From contig JABGRG010000003.1 of NCBI GenBank assembly GCA_018648445.1, forward strand, positions 24,460-88,459: 64,000 nucleotides of DNA, in the 5' to 3' direction. The translations under genes and the position numbers were made by a program. The notes beneath the pieces are model-generated. The model had not been told where the DNA came from and made no database searches. It saw nothing but the letters and a program-made list of their open reading frames with translations. Positions 18,081-26,838 of the stretch are shown piece by piece. Origin of the DNA: Rhodospirillales bacterium. Its GTDB lineage: Bacteria; Pseudomonadota; Alphaproteobacteria; Rhodospirillales_A; JACZKS01. Positions within the stretch are counted from its first letter, which is position 1; every line of letters starts with the position of its first letter.

Positions 18081-19740
18081 CCGGGGGAAGGGCTATCTCA
18101 AAGCCCCCCTTGCCGTCTCGCTTTACCGAATACATGGCGACATCAGCCCGTGCGAGTAATTCGTCAAGGCTTTCCGAGAGTTTTGGGTCATAGATGGCGA
18201 TACCGGTGGAAAGCCCCAGAGATGTTTCCAGCCCTTCCGAGTATTGCGCCAACTTGGCACTTGCGGCAATCAGGTCCGCCGCACGATTGCGCGCCAAATC
18301 GGTGGATATTCCGTCCAGCCACATGACGAATTCGTCGCCGCCTATGCGAGCGATCAAATCACCCGGTCGGGAATGCTCAAGCAGCAAATCGCGGGCGGCG
18401 ATCAGGGCCTCGTCGCCCCGATTGTGTCCGAATTCATCGTTGACCTGCTTGAAATTGTCGAGGTCCACGTAAAAAAGCGCCGCTTTTCCCGTACCCCTTG
18501 CAAGTCGTTGCAGTCGACGCGGCATTTCATCTTCGTAAAAGGCGCGGCGGTTGAGCAACCCGGTTAGAGCGTCGGTTCGCGAAAGACGAACGATTCTTTC
18601 GTGGTTGTTAATCTGTTCAATGGCGATGCCAAGTTGGTCGGCCACATCGGTTATCAGCAGGCGCTCGTCCTCGGCCCATTCGCCGAGGGATTTCGCTTTC
18701 CAAATGCATACGCCGCCATTAATCGTCGTTCGATAATTGGTGGTCGCGCCAAGCGCCCGCCACGGCCCGATTTCACGTTCAAAGACACCATCCGTTTGTT
18801 CGATCTTTTCCAATTCCGTTTCGAACAGACAGTTTTCCCCAATATCGGCGAACTCGGCCGCGACCTGGAATTTTCCCGAGGATGTGGCGCGAAAAACGCG
18901 GCAACCCGCAGCTGCCAGCGCCCGGGAAGCGGCGGCGGCGGCGGCGGTCAGCATGTTTTGCGGCTCAACCTCGTTTCGGATGGCGCGAATGATGTAGTGC
19001 AGGATTTGTTCGCGGTGGCGGGCGCGCATTAGCGCGGCCTCGCGCTCGCGCTCGCGGGTGATGTCGCGACAAACGCCGCGGGCCCCCAGCCAAAGGCCGA
19101 CATCGTCGAATAAGGGTCGCGAGGAAACCGCCACGCAGGCCAGCGAATTGTCCGGACGGCGCATCCACAGTTCAACATCGTCAACCGGCTGGTCGCTGAT
19201 AAACGGCAGGGGGCGATAGGCTGCGGCGTCGATCACCAGATCGTGCGGATGCCGACCGATAATTTCTTCGGTGGCATAGCCCAAGGCATTTTTGGCCGAC
19301 ACGAAGACGAACTCGCCTTCCGGTCCGACTTCCCATGCGAAATCGCTCGAAATATCCACCAAATCGCGATACCGCTGCCGCGATTCAATTAAAGCCGGTC
19401 GTAGATTCTGTTCAAGCGTGACGTCGCGAACCAAAACCAGGAAGGAATCGGATCCGACCGACGGGATGACGGTGACTTCGAGTTGCAGCTTGTTGTCGCC
19501 AAGCGTCAGTTCAACGGATTGGGCGACGATGACCTTGGTCACTGCGGCAGCTTTGACCATGCCGACAACGTCGGTTGATCGCTCGCGCATCAACATCGGC
19601 GCCATTTCGACGCCACGTTCATTGACCGCCAAAATCGAAGAATCACGCGCGACCAGAAATGCAGGGCCGGGATAGCCCTCCAGCAGATGCGTATTGTCCG
19701 GAGCGGAATCCGGAGTTCGGGTCGTTTTGGCTTTGCTCAT
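18070..19740 (-). CDS. PAS-PAS-(GAF-like)-GGDEF diguanylate cyclase
   Basis: A 556-residue signalling enzyme expected to make cyclic-di-GMP from two GTP. Order: a PAS-like segment (~20-108), a second PAS (~119-230, with VWEVGPEGEFVFV-type core and C-terminal PAC), a GAF-like region (~245-385) and the GGDEF domain (~388-548). The active site RIGGDEF at 465-471 is intact, and the product-inhibition I-site R-P-G-D sits exactly five residues before it, so the enzyme is probably active and feedback-inhibited. No membrane segment. Its start overlaps the stop of the EAL gene by four bases, so opposing activities are co-translated. Confidence 0.92.
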   Translation of the reverse strand: MSKAKTTRTPDSAPDNTHLLEGYPGPAFLVARDSSILAVNERGVEMAPMLMRERSTDVVGMVKAAAVTKVIVAQSVELTLGDNKLQLEVTVIPSVGSDSFLVLVRDVTLEQNLRPALIESRQRYRDLVDISSDFAWEVGPEGEFVFVSAKNALGYATEEIIGRHPHDLVIDAAAYRPLPFISDQPVDDVELWMRRPDNSLACVAVSSRPLFDDVGLWLGARGVCRDITREREREAALMRARHREQILHYIIRAIRNEVEPQNMLTAAAAAASRALAAAGCRVFRATSSGKFQVAAEFADIGENCLFETELEKIEQTDGVFEREIGPWRALGATTNYRTTINGGVCIWKAKSLGEWAEDERLLITDVADQLGIAIEQINNHERIVRLSRTDALTGLLNRRAFYEDEMPRRLQRLARGTGKAALFYVDLDNFKQVNDEFGHNRGDEALIAARDLLLEHSRPGDLIARIGGDEFVMWLDGISTDLARNRAADLIAASAKLAQYSEGLETSLGLSTGIAIYDPKLSESLDELLARADVAMYSVKRDGKGGFEIALPPAEK

Positions 19741-21431
19741 CGGCGCCTTCGGAAGACATCTCCCATGGGAAGTGGGTCGAAGTCCTTAATGTTTCGAGAG
19801 GGTTGTCCAAAAAGGTAACCCTGTACGTAATTGACTCCACAGTCCCTGACGAAATTCAGCCCTTCTTCCTTATCGATCATTTCGGCGACGGTCTCGACGG
19901 AAAGGCTTCGGCACAGGGCCGTCAAGGCGGTAAGAAAGGCCCGGCCCTTGGGCCCGGTCTGGGCGTTGCGTATGGCGCTGCCGTCCAGTTTGACCACATC
20001 CACCTCAAGAGCGCTCATATACTGGAAACTGGCCGAACCGGCGCCGAAGTCGTCAAGGCAGACGTGATGTCCCTTTTTGCGCAGGCCCTGAATGAAACTG
20101 TTGGCCGTATCGAGATCCGCCATACGAGACGATTCCGTTATTTCGAACAGCATCTTGTCTTCGACCCACGCGTTATCACGCAGCAATTTATGCAGCGACG
20201 AAACGTAAAAATCATTGCCGACCGAGTGGCCCGAAATATTCACAGCGATTTTGTAACGAGAGGTGTTGCGCGGCCATTTCCCAAGCCACTCGATGGCTTT
20301 GGTGGCGACCGCCAGATCGAATTCGCTGATCAATCCGGTTTCTTCGGCGAAGGTAATATAGCGATAGGGCGACTCGTTCGCGCCGCCGCCGCGAAAACGG
20401 GTCAGTGCCTCAAAATGATGAATTTCGCCGCTTCGCGAATCGATGATCGGCTGGAAAGCCAGATCAAAGGCGCCTGCGGCAACGATCTTTTTGAACCCGT
20501 CCACCGAGGCGGCGGCTTCATTCATTAGCGAAGACAGATTGGTCGACAGGTTTTTGATGGTGAAACCGCCGCCCTCGGTATCGCGAAACCGATTGACCAC
20601 GTAGAGAAGGCTCTTGGCCATATCCCCTTCGCTGATATCGTCATTGCCGACGTCAATGGTCGCGGTCTCGATCGAAATACCTTCGCCGGCGGGGTCGACG
20701 TCGCGCGCCACTTCCTGGATTTCGCGTTCGAAATCGGAAATATCCAGGCTGGCGTTATGAACGAGACCGTAGCTGTTCTCGCCCATGCGCGCGGCCGCGT
20801 CGCCACCGACCGAATGAGCGCGCAAGCTGGCGCCGACGGTTTTCATCAGCGATTGCTCGGATGCTTCGTCAAGGCGTTCGCGGAGGTTCGAAAGATCCTC
20901 CATGGACACCATGGTCATCTTGACGTCTTCGCCGGCGGCCTGGAGTTTTTTCACGCGACTGGCCGCGACATCGGCAAAGGCGTCGCCATCGATCAGGCCG
21001 GTTTCCGTGTCTCTCGCCACGTCCGTGTCTGCGGCCGCGCCCATGCGGAAGGCCAGAAAGAAATGGCTCTTGAGGTCGTCCAGCCGGTAGCCTGCCACGG
21101 ACATCGGGGGAGTTGGCCCACGCGAGCCTTGAAGGCGAACGAGTGAGCCGTCGATGCGACCCAACTGTTCCGCAATTTTCAGAAGCTGACGGACCAGGGC
21201 ACGGTCGGTATCGGCAACGATTTCGTTGATAGGAAGGCCCATAAGGCCCTGTGCTGATTTGCCCAGAACGGGAAGCGTCGTGCCGCCGACAAAAACGATT
21301 TTGCGTTCGTTATCCAGCTCGATCAGAATGTCCGCCCAGCAGAAAGCCAGAGCGACAAAGCGGTCGCGTTCGGTCTTTAACCGCGAGACCTCCGCCGATC
21401 CGATATCTCCACCCTGCACATTCACCGCCAT
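19737..21431 (-). CDS. PAS - degenerate GGDEF - EAL phosphodiesterase
   Basis: A 564-residue cytoplasmic protein ending in an EAL domain (~315-550) that should hydrolyse cyclic-di-GMP. Residues expected for metal and substrate binding are present: E341 in FEALTRF, N398 in VNISG, E433 in ITESS, D460-D461 in CLDDFGAG, K481 in VVKLDG, E517 and Q537 in VQGYLF. Upstream are a PAS-like segment (~25-130) and a remnant GGDEF domain (~135-290) whose signature reads ARMGENSYG, so it cannot be a cyclase; it may be a GTP-binding regulator. First gene of an EAL-GGDEF pair with overlapping ends. Confidence 0.9.
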   Translation of the reverse strand: MAVNVQGGDIGSAEVSRLKTERDRFVALAFCWADILIELDNERKIVFVGGTTLPVLGKSAQGLMGLPINEIVADTDRALVRQLLKIAEQLGRIDGSLVRLQGSRGPTPPMSVAGYRLDDLKSHFFLAFRMGAAADTDVARDTETGLIDGDAFADVAASRVKKLQAAGEDVKMTMVSMEDLSNLRERLDEASEQSLMKTVGASLRAHSVGGDAAARMGENSYGLVHNASLDISDFEREIQEVARDVDPAGEGISIETATIDVGNDDISEGDMAKSLLYVVNRFRDTEGGGFTIKNLSTNLSSLMNEAAASVDGFKKIVAAGAFDLAFQPIIDSRSGEIHHFEALTRFRGGGANESPYRYITFAEETGLISEFDLAVATKAIEWLGKWPRNTSRYKIAVNISGHSVGNDFYVSSLHKLLRDNAWVEDKMLFEITESSRMADLDTANSFIQGLRKKGHHVCLDDFGAGSASFQYMSALEVDVVKLDGSAIRNAQTGPKGRAFLTALTALCRSLSVETVAEMIDKEEGLNFVRDCGVNYVQGYLFGQPSRNIKDFDPLPMGDVFRRRR

Positions 21432-21458
21432 GGACGCTGCCTTTTGAATTGTTAATAC

Positions 21459-21491
21459 CTACCATATGATCTTATTTGCGCCGTATGGTAG
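21459..21491 (+). promoter_or_regulatory. Inverted repeat followed by T-run in a divergent intergenic region
   Basis: CTACCATA (21459-21466) and TATGGTAG (21484-21491) are perfect complements 17 bases apart, followed directly by six T. The element lies between the divergent EAL gene and the nucleotidase gene. It could be an operator shared by both or, on the plus strand, an attenuator in the nucleotidase leader. I cannot choose between these. Confidence 0.45.
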
Positions 21492-21534
21492 TTTTTTAGC
21501 GCCAGTGTCATTCTTTCTCATGCGGAAACATTTG

Positions 21535-22230
21535 ATGGATAAAATTCACTTCATTCCAGAAAGCTCGCTAGGGCACGCGGAAACATGGCTTTTTGATCTC
21601 GACAACACACTTTATCCCGCCGTTGACAACTTGTTTGTTCAAGTGAGTGAACGCATTCGTGATTTCATCGCGAATCACCTGAATATGAACAAAGAGGCCG
21701 CGTACCGGCTGCAGAAAGAGTATTTCCATGAGTACGGCACATCCCTGCGCGGCCTGATGATGCGCCATAAAGTGGATCCAAAGCCCTATCTCGACTATGT
21801 CCACGATATCGATCTCTCGGTCATCGCACCCAATCCAAGGCTTGATGCGGCACTGGCCGGCCTCGACGGAACCAAGCTGATTTTCACCAACGCGTCGACC
21901 GATCACGCGGTGCGCATACTGGACCGGCTGGGCGTGAGAAGGCATTTCGACGGCATTTTCGACATTTGCGACGCCGACTACGTTCCGAAACCCGAACCCG
22001 GACCATATGACACTGTCATTGACCACTACGGCCTGCGCCCCGAAAAAACCGTGATGGTGGATGACATTGCGCGCAATCTATTACCTGCCGCGGAACGCGG
22101 CATGACCACCGTGTGGCTTCGTAACGAAACCGAATGGGGCCAGACCGGTGCGGCGGACGGGAATATCCACCACATAGCCGACGATCTTCTTGCATGGCTA
22201 GAGCATGTCTCCTCTATTCGGACCCACTGA
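21535..22230 (+). CDS. HAD-family pyrimidine 5'-nucleotidase-like hydrolase
   Basis: A 231-residue haloacid dehalogenase superfamily hydrolase related to the SDT1/pyrimidine 5'-nucleotidase subfamily. Motif I WLFDLDNTLYP supplies the nucleophilic and general-acid Asp, motif II is IFTNAS, the Lys of motif III is near VPKPEP, and motif IV is MVDDIARNL. Family members dephosphorylate nucleoside monophosphates or pyridoxal phosphate. The ATG at 21535 has GGAAA at a suitable distance; earlier in-frame ATGs at 21466 and 21520 lack one. It stands alone, divergent from the EAL gene. Confidence 0.85.
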   Translation: MDKIHFIPESSLGHAETWLFDLDNTLYPAVDNLFVQVSERIRDFIANHLNMNKEAAYRLQKEYFHEYGTSLRGLMMRHKVDPKPYLDYVHDIDLSVIAPNPRLDAALAGLDGTKLIFTNASTDHAVRILDRLGVRRHFDGIFDICDADYVPKPEPGPYDTVIDHYGLRPEKTVMVDDIARNLLPAAERGMTTVWLRNETEWGQTGAADGNIHHIADDLLAWLEHVSSIRTH

Positions 22231-22366
22231 GACGACCCATCCGGTCGGCGGCCGCAAGGTTCCTCTGGAAAAAATCCCATCGGCCTCATATGTTCAGCCC
22301 GCAATGCCGTTCCGGTGGCAGCCTTCGCGTGGAGCCGGGCGGACCCTAGGAGGAGAAGACCGCTCA

Positions 22367-23641
22367 ATGGACCACTTCCAATACCGGGATGGGCAACTGT
22401 GTGCCGAAGCCGTGCCGCTGGCCCGTATCGCCGAGGCCGTCGGCACGCCGTTTTACTGCTATTCCACGGCCACCCTGGAACGCCACTACCGCGTTTTCGC
22501 CGAAGCCGTCGCCGACCTACCGGCCACCATCTGTTTTGCCGTCAAGGCCAACCCCAACATCGCCGTCATCCGCACCCTGGCGCGTCTGGGCGCCGGAGCC
22601 GACGTGGTTTCCGGCGGCGAGATGATGAAGGCGCTGGAGGCCGGCGTACCGGCCGAGCGCATTGTCTTTTCCGGTGTCGGCAAGACCCGCGACGAGATGG
22701 CCCTGGCGCTGAAGACCGGCATTATGCAGATCAACGTCGAGTCCGAGCCCGAACTCGCCGTCTTGGATTCGGTCGCCCGCGAACTCGGCGTCATTGCGCC
22801 CATCGCGGTGCGCGTCAACCCCGACGTCGACGCCAAAACCCACCGCAAAATCACCACCGGCAAGAGCGAGAACAAGTTCGGCATCGACTGGACCTTCGCG
22901 CGCGAATTCCATGCCCGCGCCGCGGCCTTCACGGGCCTGCGCATCGTCGGCCTCTCGGTCCACATCGGCTCACAGCTGCGCAAGATTGAGCCCTTCCGCG
23001 ACGCTTTCGCACGGGTCCGCGAGATGGTCCTCACCCTGCGCGAAGACGGTCATGCCATTGAGAGCATCGATTTTGGCGGGGGGCTCGGCATACCTTACGG
23101 TGACGACGCCGACGATATGACGTCTCCGGGCCCGCAGGACTACGCCGCCGTGGTCAAGGCAGCCACCAGCGACCTCGGCTGCCGCCTGATCTTCGAGCCG
23201 GGCCGGGTCATCGTCGGCAATGCTGGCGTTCTGGTAACCCGTGTCCTCTATGTCAAGCATGGGCCGACGCGGCGCTTCGCCATTGTCGATGCCGCCATGA
23301 ACGACCTGATCCGCCCGGCCCTCTACGATGCCTATCACGACATTGTTCCGGTCAGCGAGCCATCGACCGGCACCGCGATTGTGGAAACGGACGTGGTCGG
23401 ACCGGTCTGCGAGACCGGCGACACCTTCGGGGTGAAAAGGCCGCTGCCCGAGGCTGAGGCCGACGACTTGCTGGCCATCCGTTCGGCGGGCGCCTATGCG
23501 GCGTCGATGTCCTCGACCTACAACTCCCGGCCGCTCATTCCCGAGGTCCTGGTCAAGGACGATGCCTTTGCCGTGGTCCGTCCGCGCCTGAGCGTCGAGG
23601 AAATGATCGCTGGTGAAGCCTACCCCGACTGGCTGGATTAG
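22367..23641 (+). CDS. lysA: Diaminopimelate decarboxylase
   Basis: LysA is a PLP enzyme of the alanine-racemase fold that decarboxylates meso-diaminopimelate to lysine. The 424-residue protein shows the PLP lysine in CFAVKANPN, HIGSQL, the FEPGR phosphate loop and the active-site AGAYAASMSSTYNSRP. The ATG at 22367 follows a very strong AGGAGGAG site; the long frame upstream is not coding-like. It is followed six bases later by dapF, forming a lysA-dapF operon that faces fprA-dapL. In related genomes lysA usually lies elsewhere, so this could be a second copy. Confidence 0.95.
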   Translation: MDHFQYRDGQLCAEAVPLARIAEAVGTPFYCYSTATLERHYRVFAEAVADLPATICFAVKANPNIAVIRTLARLGAGADVVSGGEMMKALEAGVPAERIVFSGVGKTRDEMALALKTGIMQINVESEPELAVLDSVARELGVIAPIAVRVNPDVDAKTHRKITTGKSENKFGIDWTFAREFHARAAAFTGLRIVGLSVHIGSQLRKIEPFRDAFARVREMVLTLREDGHAIESIDFGGGLGIPYGDDADDMTSPGPQDYAAVVKAATSDLGCRLIFEPGRVIVGNAGVLVTRVLYVKHGPTRRFAIVDAAMNDLIRPALYDAYHDIVPVSEPSTGTAIVETDVVGPVCETGDTFGVKRPLPEAEADDLLAIRSAGAYAASMSSTYNSRPLIPEVLVKDDAFAVVRPRLSVEEMIAGEAYPDWLD

Positions 23642-23647
23642 AAGAAT

Positions 23648-24541
23648 ATGGAGCCCCTCCCGTTCGTTAAAATGCACGGCCTCGGCAACGACTTCGTCGT
23701 CTTCGACGCCCGTCGCCAGTCACTGGAGCTGAGCGCCGATCAGGTGCGCGCCATCGCCAACCGCAACACCGGCGTCGGCTGCGACCAGCTCATCATCATG
23801 GAGCCGCCGCGCGATGGTGCCGCCGACGTCTTCATGCGCATCCGCAACGCGGATGGCAGCGAGGTCGAGGCCTGCGGCAACGCCACCCGGTGCGTCGCAT
23901 CAACGGTCATGAAGGAGCGCGGTGCCAACACGATCGTCATCGAAACCGTGGTCGGCCTGCTGCACGCCACCGCCGCAGCAGACGACGGCGGCAACGACCT
24001 AATCACCGTCGACATGGGACCCGTCCGCCTGGACTGGCAGGACATTCCCCTGGCTCAGGCCATGGACACCCTGCACTTAGGCATCGAAGAAGGGCCGCTG
24101 CGCGATCCCGTGGGCATCAACGTCGGCAATCCGCATGCCGTATTCTTCGTCGACGATGTCGAATCACTTCCGCTGGAGACGGTCGGCCCCCGCGTCGAGC
24201 ATCACCCGCTGTTCCCTGCGCGCATCAATGTCGAGGCCGTTCAGGTCCTCTCACCGACCCGCTTGCGTATGCGGGTGTGGGAACGCGGAACCGGCATCAC
24301 CCGGGCCTGCGGCACCGGCGCCTGCGCGACGCTGGTGGCGGCGCATCGTCGCGGCCTGGCCGAGCGTACCGCCGAGGTCGTCCTCGACGGCGGGACCCTG
24401 CGCATCGAATGGAACGACCAAGACCACGTCCTAATGAGCGGCCCGGCGGCGACCAGTTTCGCTGGCACCCTCGATTGCTCGTTGGATTACGGTGACAGGA
24501 TTACGGGGATTACGATGACAGGATTACGGGGATTACGATGA
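23648..24541 (+). CDS. dapF: Diaminopimelate epimerase with repeat-encoded C-terminus
   Basis: DapF interconverts LL- and meso-diaminopimelate by a two-cysteine mechanism. Both Cys motifs are present (EACGNATRC and RACGTGACAT), as are HGLGNDF near the start and INVGNPHAVFF. The protein has 297 residues against the usual ~275. After GTLDCSL, where family members normally end, the frame enters the repeat array at 24485 and adds DYGDRITGITMTGLRGLR before a stop at 24539. The natural stop was thus lost and 18 residues come from repeat DNA. The core is intact, so activity is likely retained. Confidence 0.94.
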   Translation: MEPLPFVKMHGLGNDFVVFDARRQSLELSADQVRAIANRNTGVGCDQLIIMEPPRDGAADVFMRIRNADGSEVEACGNATRCVASTVMKERGANTIVIETVVGLLHATAAADDGGNDLITVDMGPVRLDWQDIPLAQAMDTLHLGIEEGPLRDPVGINVGNPHAVFFVDDVESLPLETVGPRVEHHPLFPARINVEAVQVLSPTRLRMRVWERGTGITRACGTGACATLVAAHRRGLAERTAEVVLDGGTLRIEWNDQDHVLMSGPAATSFAGTLDCSLDYGDRITGITMTGLRGLR

Positions 24542-24690
24542 CAGTTTACTAGGATTACGGTGGGATTACGGTGACGGGGATTACGGTGACAGGGATTACG
24601 GTGACAGGGATTACGGTGACAGTTTACTAAATACAAGATTACGGTGACAGTTTACTAGGTGGATTACGGTGACAGTTTACTAAATACACA
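24485..24690 (+). repeat. Tandem array of twelve GATTACGGTGACAG-type units
   Basis: Starting at 24485 the sequence consists of about twelve successive copies or shortened copies of GATTACGGTGACAG. Four of them, including the last three, carry the extension TTTACTA (AAT). Some units are cut to GATTACGGG or GATTACGGTGG; others have GATTACGATGACAG. The array begins inside dapF and supplies its last 18 codons. There are no unique spacers as in CRISPR. It looks like an over-expanded half of a REP-like palindromic element whose opposite half lies at 24743-24826. Confidence 0.93.
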
Positions 24691-24742
24691 AATTACGAAT
24701 AGGGGTCGGCAGATTCATTTCGCAAGCAAAAGAAATTAAAGC

Positions 24743-24826
24743 ATTTAGTAAACTGTCACCGTAATCAAAGCATTTAGTAAACTGTCACCGTAATCACGTC
24801 ATTTAGTAATCATGTCACCGTAATCA
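24743..24826 (-). repeat. Three inverted copies of the same repeat
   Basis: ATTTAGTAAACTGTCACCGTAATC, the reverse complement of the long unit at 24485-24690, occurs twice intact and a third time as ATTTAGTAATCATGTCACCGTAATC. With the direct array the locus can form long imperfect stem-loops around an AT-rich centre (24690-24742). It sits between the convergent dapF and fprA genes, a usual site for REP-type elements, and could also act as a transcription barrier. Confidence 0.9.
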
Positions 24827-25024
24827 CCCAGCCGAAATCGGTTGCCTGGAATTTGGATCGCTTTCCCCCTAAAAGCAGCCGATAACGCCTAGAACTTCAG
24901 CTTACCCCCGAAAAGCAACCGTCACATCGCCCGGTGCTGAACGGCTGTTTTTAGCCAATACCTGACATACCTCGGCCAGCTTCAGCCAACCAGCATTTAC
25001 TTTTCTAATACTTTCTAGACTGGC
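24827..25024. other. Intergenic stretch 3' of fprA
   Basis: Two hundred bases with no open frame of note. AAAAGCAGCCG (about 24874) and AAAAGCAACCG (about 24914) form an imperfect direct repeat, and GGCTG/CAGCC pairs suggest weak hairpins. The stretch lies next to the repeat array and may be a degraded part of the same insertion. Confidence 0.4.
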
Positions 25025-26341
25025 CTATGCATCTTTCTCCACCACCGCCAGCATCTCGTCGGCGTTGACGATCTTTTCGCGGGGCGCGCCGTCGGTGGCG
25101 GCGGCGATTTCGGCTTCATCGATTTCCTTCCAGTCATCGAAGGACACCCACCGGGCGCCACGCTCGCGCAGCAGGGATTCCAGGGCCGGGCGGCCCACCT
25201 TGCTGCCTTCGCGGATGTCGGCGAGGATGTTGTTCGCCGCCTCTTCGCCGTCGGGCCTGTTCGAACCAATGACTCCCGAGGGACCGCGCTTGGCCCAGCC
25301 GGCGGCGTAGACACCGGGCAGGACGCGGCCGTCGGTGTTCCGGATCACGCCGCGCTGTTCGTCCAGCGGCACGCCCTCGATTGGCGCGGCGCGGTAGCCG
25401 ATGGCGGCGACGAGCATGCCCATCGGAATCTCAAAATGCGTGCCGGCGCTGGCGGTCTCGCCGTCATCGTCGATATAGGTGTGCTCGAGGCGCAGACCCT
25501 TGATGCGGTCGCCGCCCAGGACCTCGATCGGCCGACCGAAAAAGACGAAATGCAGGCGCTTGGATTTGCCCTCCTTCGCCGCCGCAGCCAGTTCGCGCAG
25601 AGTGGCGAGGCTGCGCTCCATGGCCCGGCGGTCACGTGCTGAGCGTCCGTCATCGGGGACCTCATCGGGGATGACATCCGCGTCGATGATGACCGCGCAG
25701 TCCTCGAGATGGGCGAGCTCACGCAGCTCCGCGTTGGTGAAGTTAGCATCCTCGGGGCCGCGGCGACCGAAGATGTAGACATCGGTAACGGGCGAGGCGT
25801 GAATGGCGTTGGCGGCATGCTCGGGCAGGTCCGTGGCCGCCATTTCCGCCCGCGTCTTAACCAGCATCCGGGCCACGTCGAGGGCCACATTGCCGTTGCC
25901 GACCACACCCACCGAGGTCGCGTCGAGCGCCGGGTTCAGATCTGCGTGGCGGGGATCGCCATTATACCAGCCGACGAATTGGGCGGCCCCGTACATTGCC
26001 TGCTTACCGCCGCCGATGATCTCGAAGCCTCGGTCGAAGGGCGCGCCGGTGGACAGCACCACCGCGTCATAGATCTCGCGCAGTTCGTCCAGCGACACGT
26101 CGCGGCCGACCTCTATATTGCCGAAAAAGGCGACCTGATCGGCTGCCGCCGTCTTTTCATAGGACTTAACGACGCCCTTTGTGCCCTGGTGATCCGGTGC
26201 CACGCCGCTGCGGATCAAGCCGAAGGGCGCGGGCAGCATCTCGATCAGATCGACGCGGCAATCTGCTCCGCTGTTGATCAGGGAATGGGCGGTGTAGAAA
26301 CCGCTCGGTCCGGCTCCGACAACGGCAACGGAAAGCGTCAT
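25025..26341 (-). CDS. FprA-type ferredoxin/adrenodoxin-NADP+ reductase
   Basis: A 438-residue flavoprotein of the adrenodoxin-reductase (FprA) type, which passes electrons between NADPH and a ferredoxin. The FAD site is VVGAGPSGFYTAHSL at the N-terminus, followed by the family mark GLIRSGVAPDHQGTK. The NADP site is GVVGNGNVALDVARML, and the C-terminal FAD contact is GWAKRGPSGVIGSNRPDGEEAANN. Strong ribosome site (AGGAGGAG) before ATG 26341. Its electron partner is not in the window. It lies downstream of dapL, separated by a dead transposase, and converges on lysA-dapF. Confidence 0.9.
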   Translation of the reverse strand: MTLSVAVVGAGPSGFYTAHSLINSGADCRVDLIEMLPAPFGLIRSGVAPDHQGTKGVVKSYEKTAAADQVAFFGNIEVGRDVSLDELREIYDAVVLSTGAPFDRGFEIIGGGKQAMYGAAQFVGWYNGDPRHADLNPALDATSVGVVGNGNVALDVARMLVKTRAEMAATDLPEHAANAIHASPVTDVYIFGRRGPEDANFTNAELRELAHLEDCAVIIDADVIPDEVPDDGRSARDRRAMERSLATLRELAAAAKEGKSKRLHFVFFGRPIEVLGGDRIKGLRLEHTYIDDDGETASAGTHFEIPMGMLVAAIGYRAAPIEGVPLDEQRGVIRNTDGRVLPGVYAAGWAKRGPSGVIGSNRPDGEEAANNILADIREGSKVGRPALESLLRERGARWVSFDDWKEIDEAEIAAATDGAPREKIVNADEMLAVVEKDA

Positions 26342-26433
26342 GGATGAATCTCCTCCTGAACCGACAATCTCCAGATGACTCTTGAATCGGGAACTGTAAC
26401 ATGAGCGATTCAGCGAGACATCTTGGCTTGAGT

Positions 26434-26670
26434 TTATAGCTTTTCCCTGAGGGCTTCGTAAGGTGCTTTACCACCATAGTCGCCATGCGGACGTGAGAGG
26501 TCGTAAATCCGCCCCCATTCTTGAAAATTGGTCGCCAGGTCGACATCGTCCTTGTCGCCGATCAGTTGACCGCGTTCCTGCTGATCAGAGCGATGTAAGC
26601 GTTCGACATTACGCCCTTTTCTTGGCAACCGAACGTATGGCCGATCGATCGGAATTGCCGGATCGGGTCA
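26434..26670 (-). pseudogene. Transposase remnant (DDE integrase-core C-terminus)
   Basis: The minus strand encodes NVERLHRSDQQE ... FQEWGRIYDLSRPHGDYGGKAPYEALREKL, the typical C-terminus of IS3/IS481-type transposases (compare the usual KVERSHRT ... NFHRPHGALNGKTPYEALREKL). The catalytic Glu of the DDE triad is in NVERLH. Going upstream, a degenerate PIDRPYVRLPRKGRN still resembles the preceding IRHRYIRPRTPRLNGK. The two catalytic Asp residues and the rest of the gene are missing and no terminal inverted repeats were found. It is a decayed insertion between fprA and dapL. Confidence 0.8.
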
Positions 26671-26838
26671 AAAGCGACCAATTGGATGGTGTCGGCATGG
26701 CGCGTCGTTTGCTCTATATGTAGTGGGTGCCTGTCTTAACCGGATAGGCACGGTTCAATCGAACGCCGAAACGGTTCCAACCTATTGATTTTACGCAAAT
26801 GGTCGTCGCGGATTGAACCAATCCGCTCGGAAATTGTC

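Noticed and set aside
24485..24826. CRISPR array
   Set aside because: Units are contiguous or separated by a few bases, with no unique 30-40 base spacers, and no cas genes are present.
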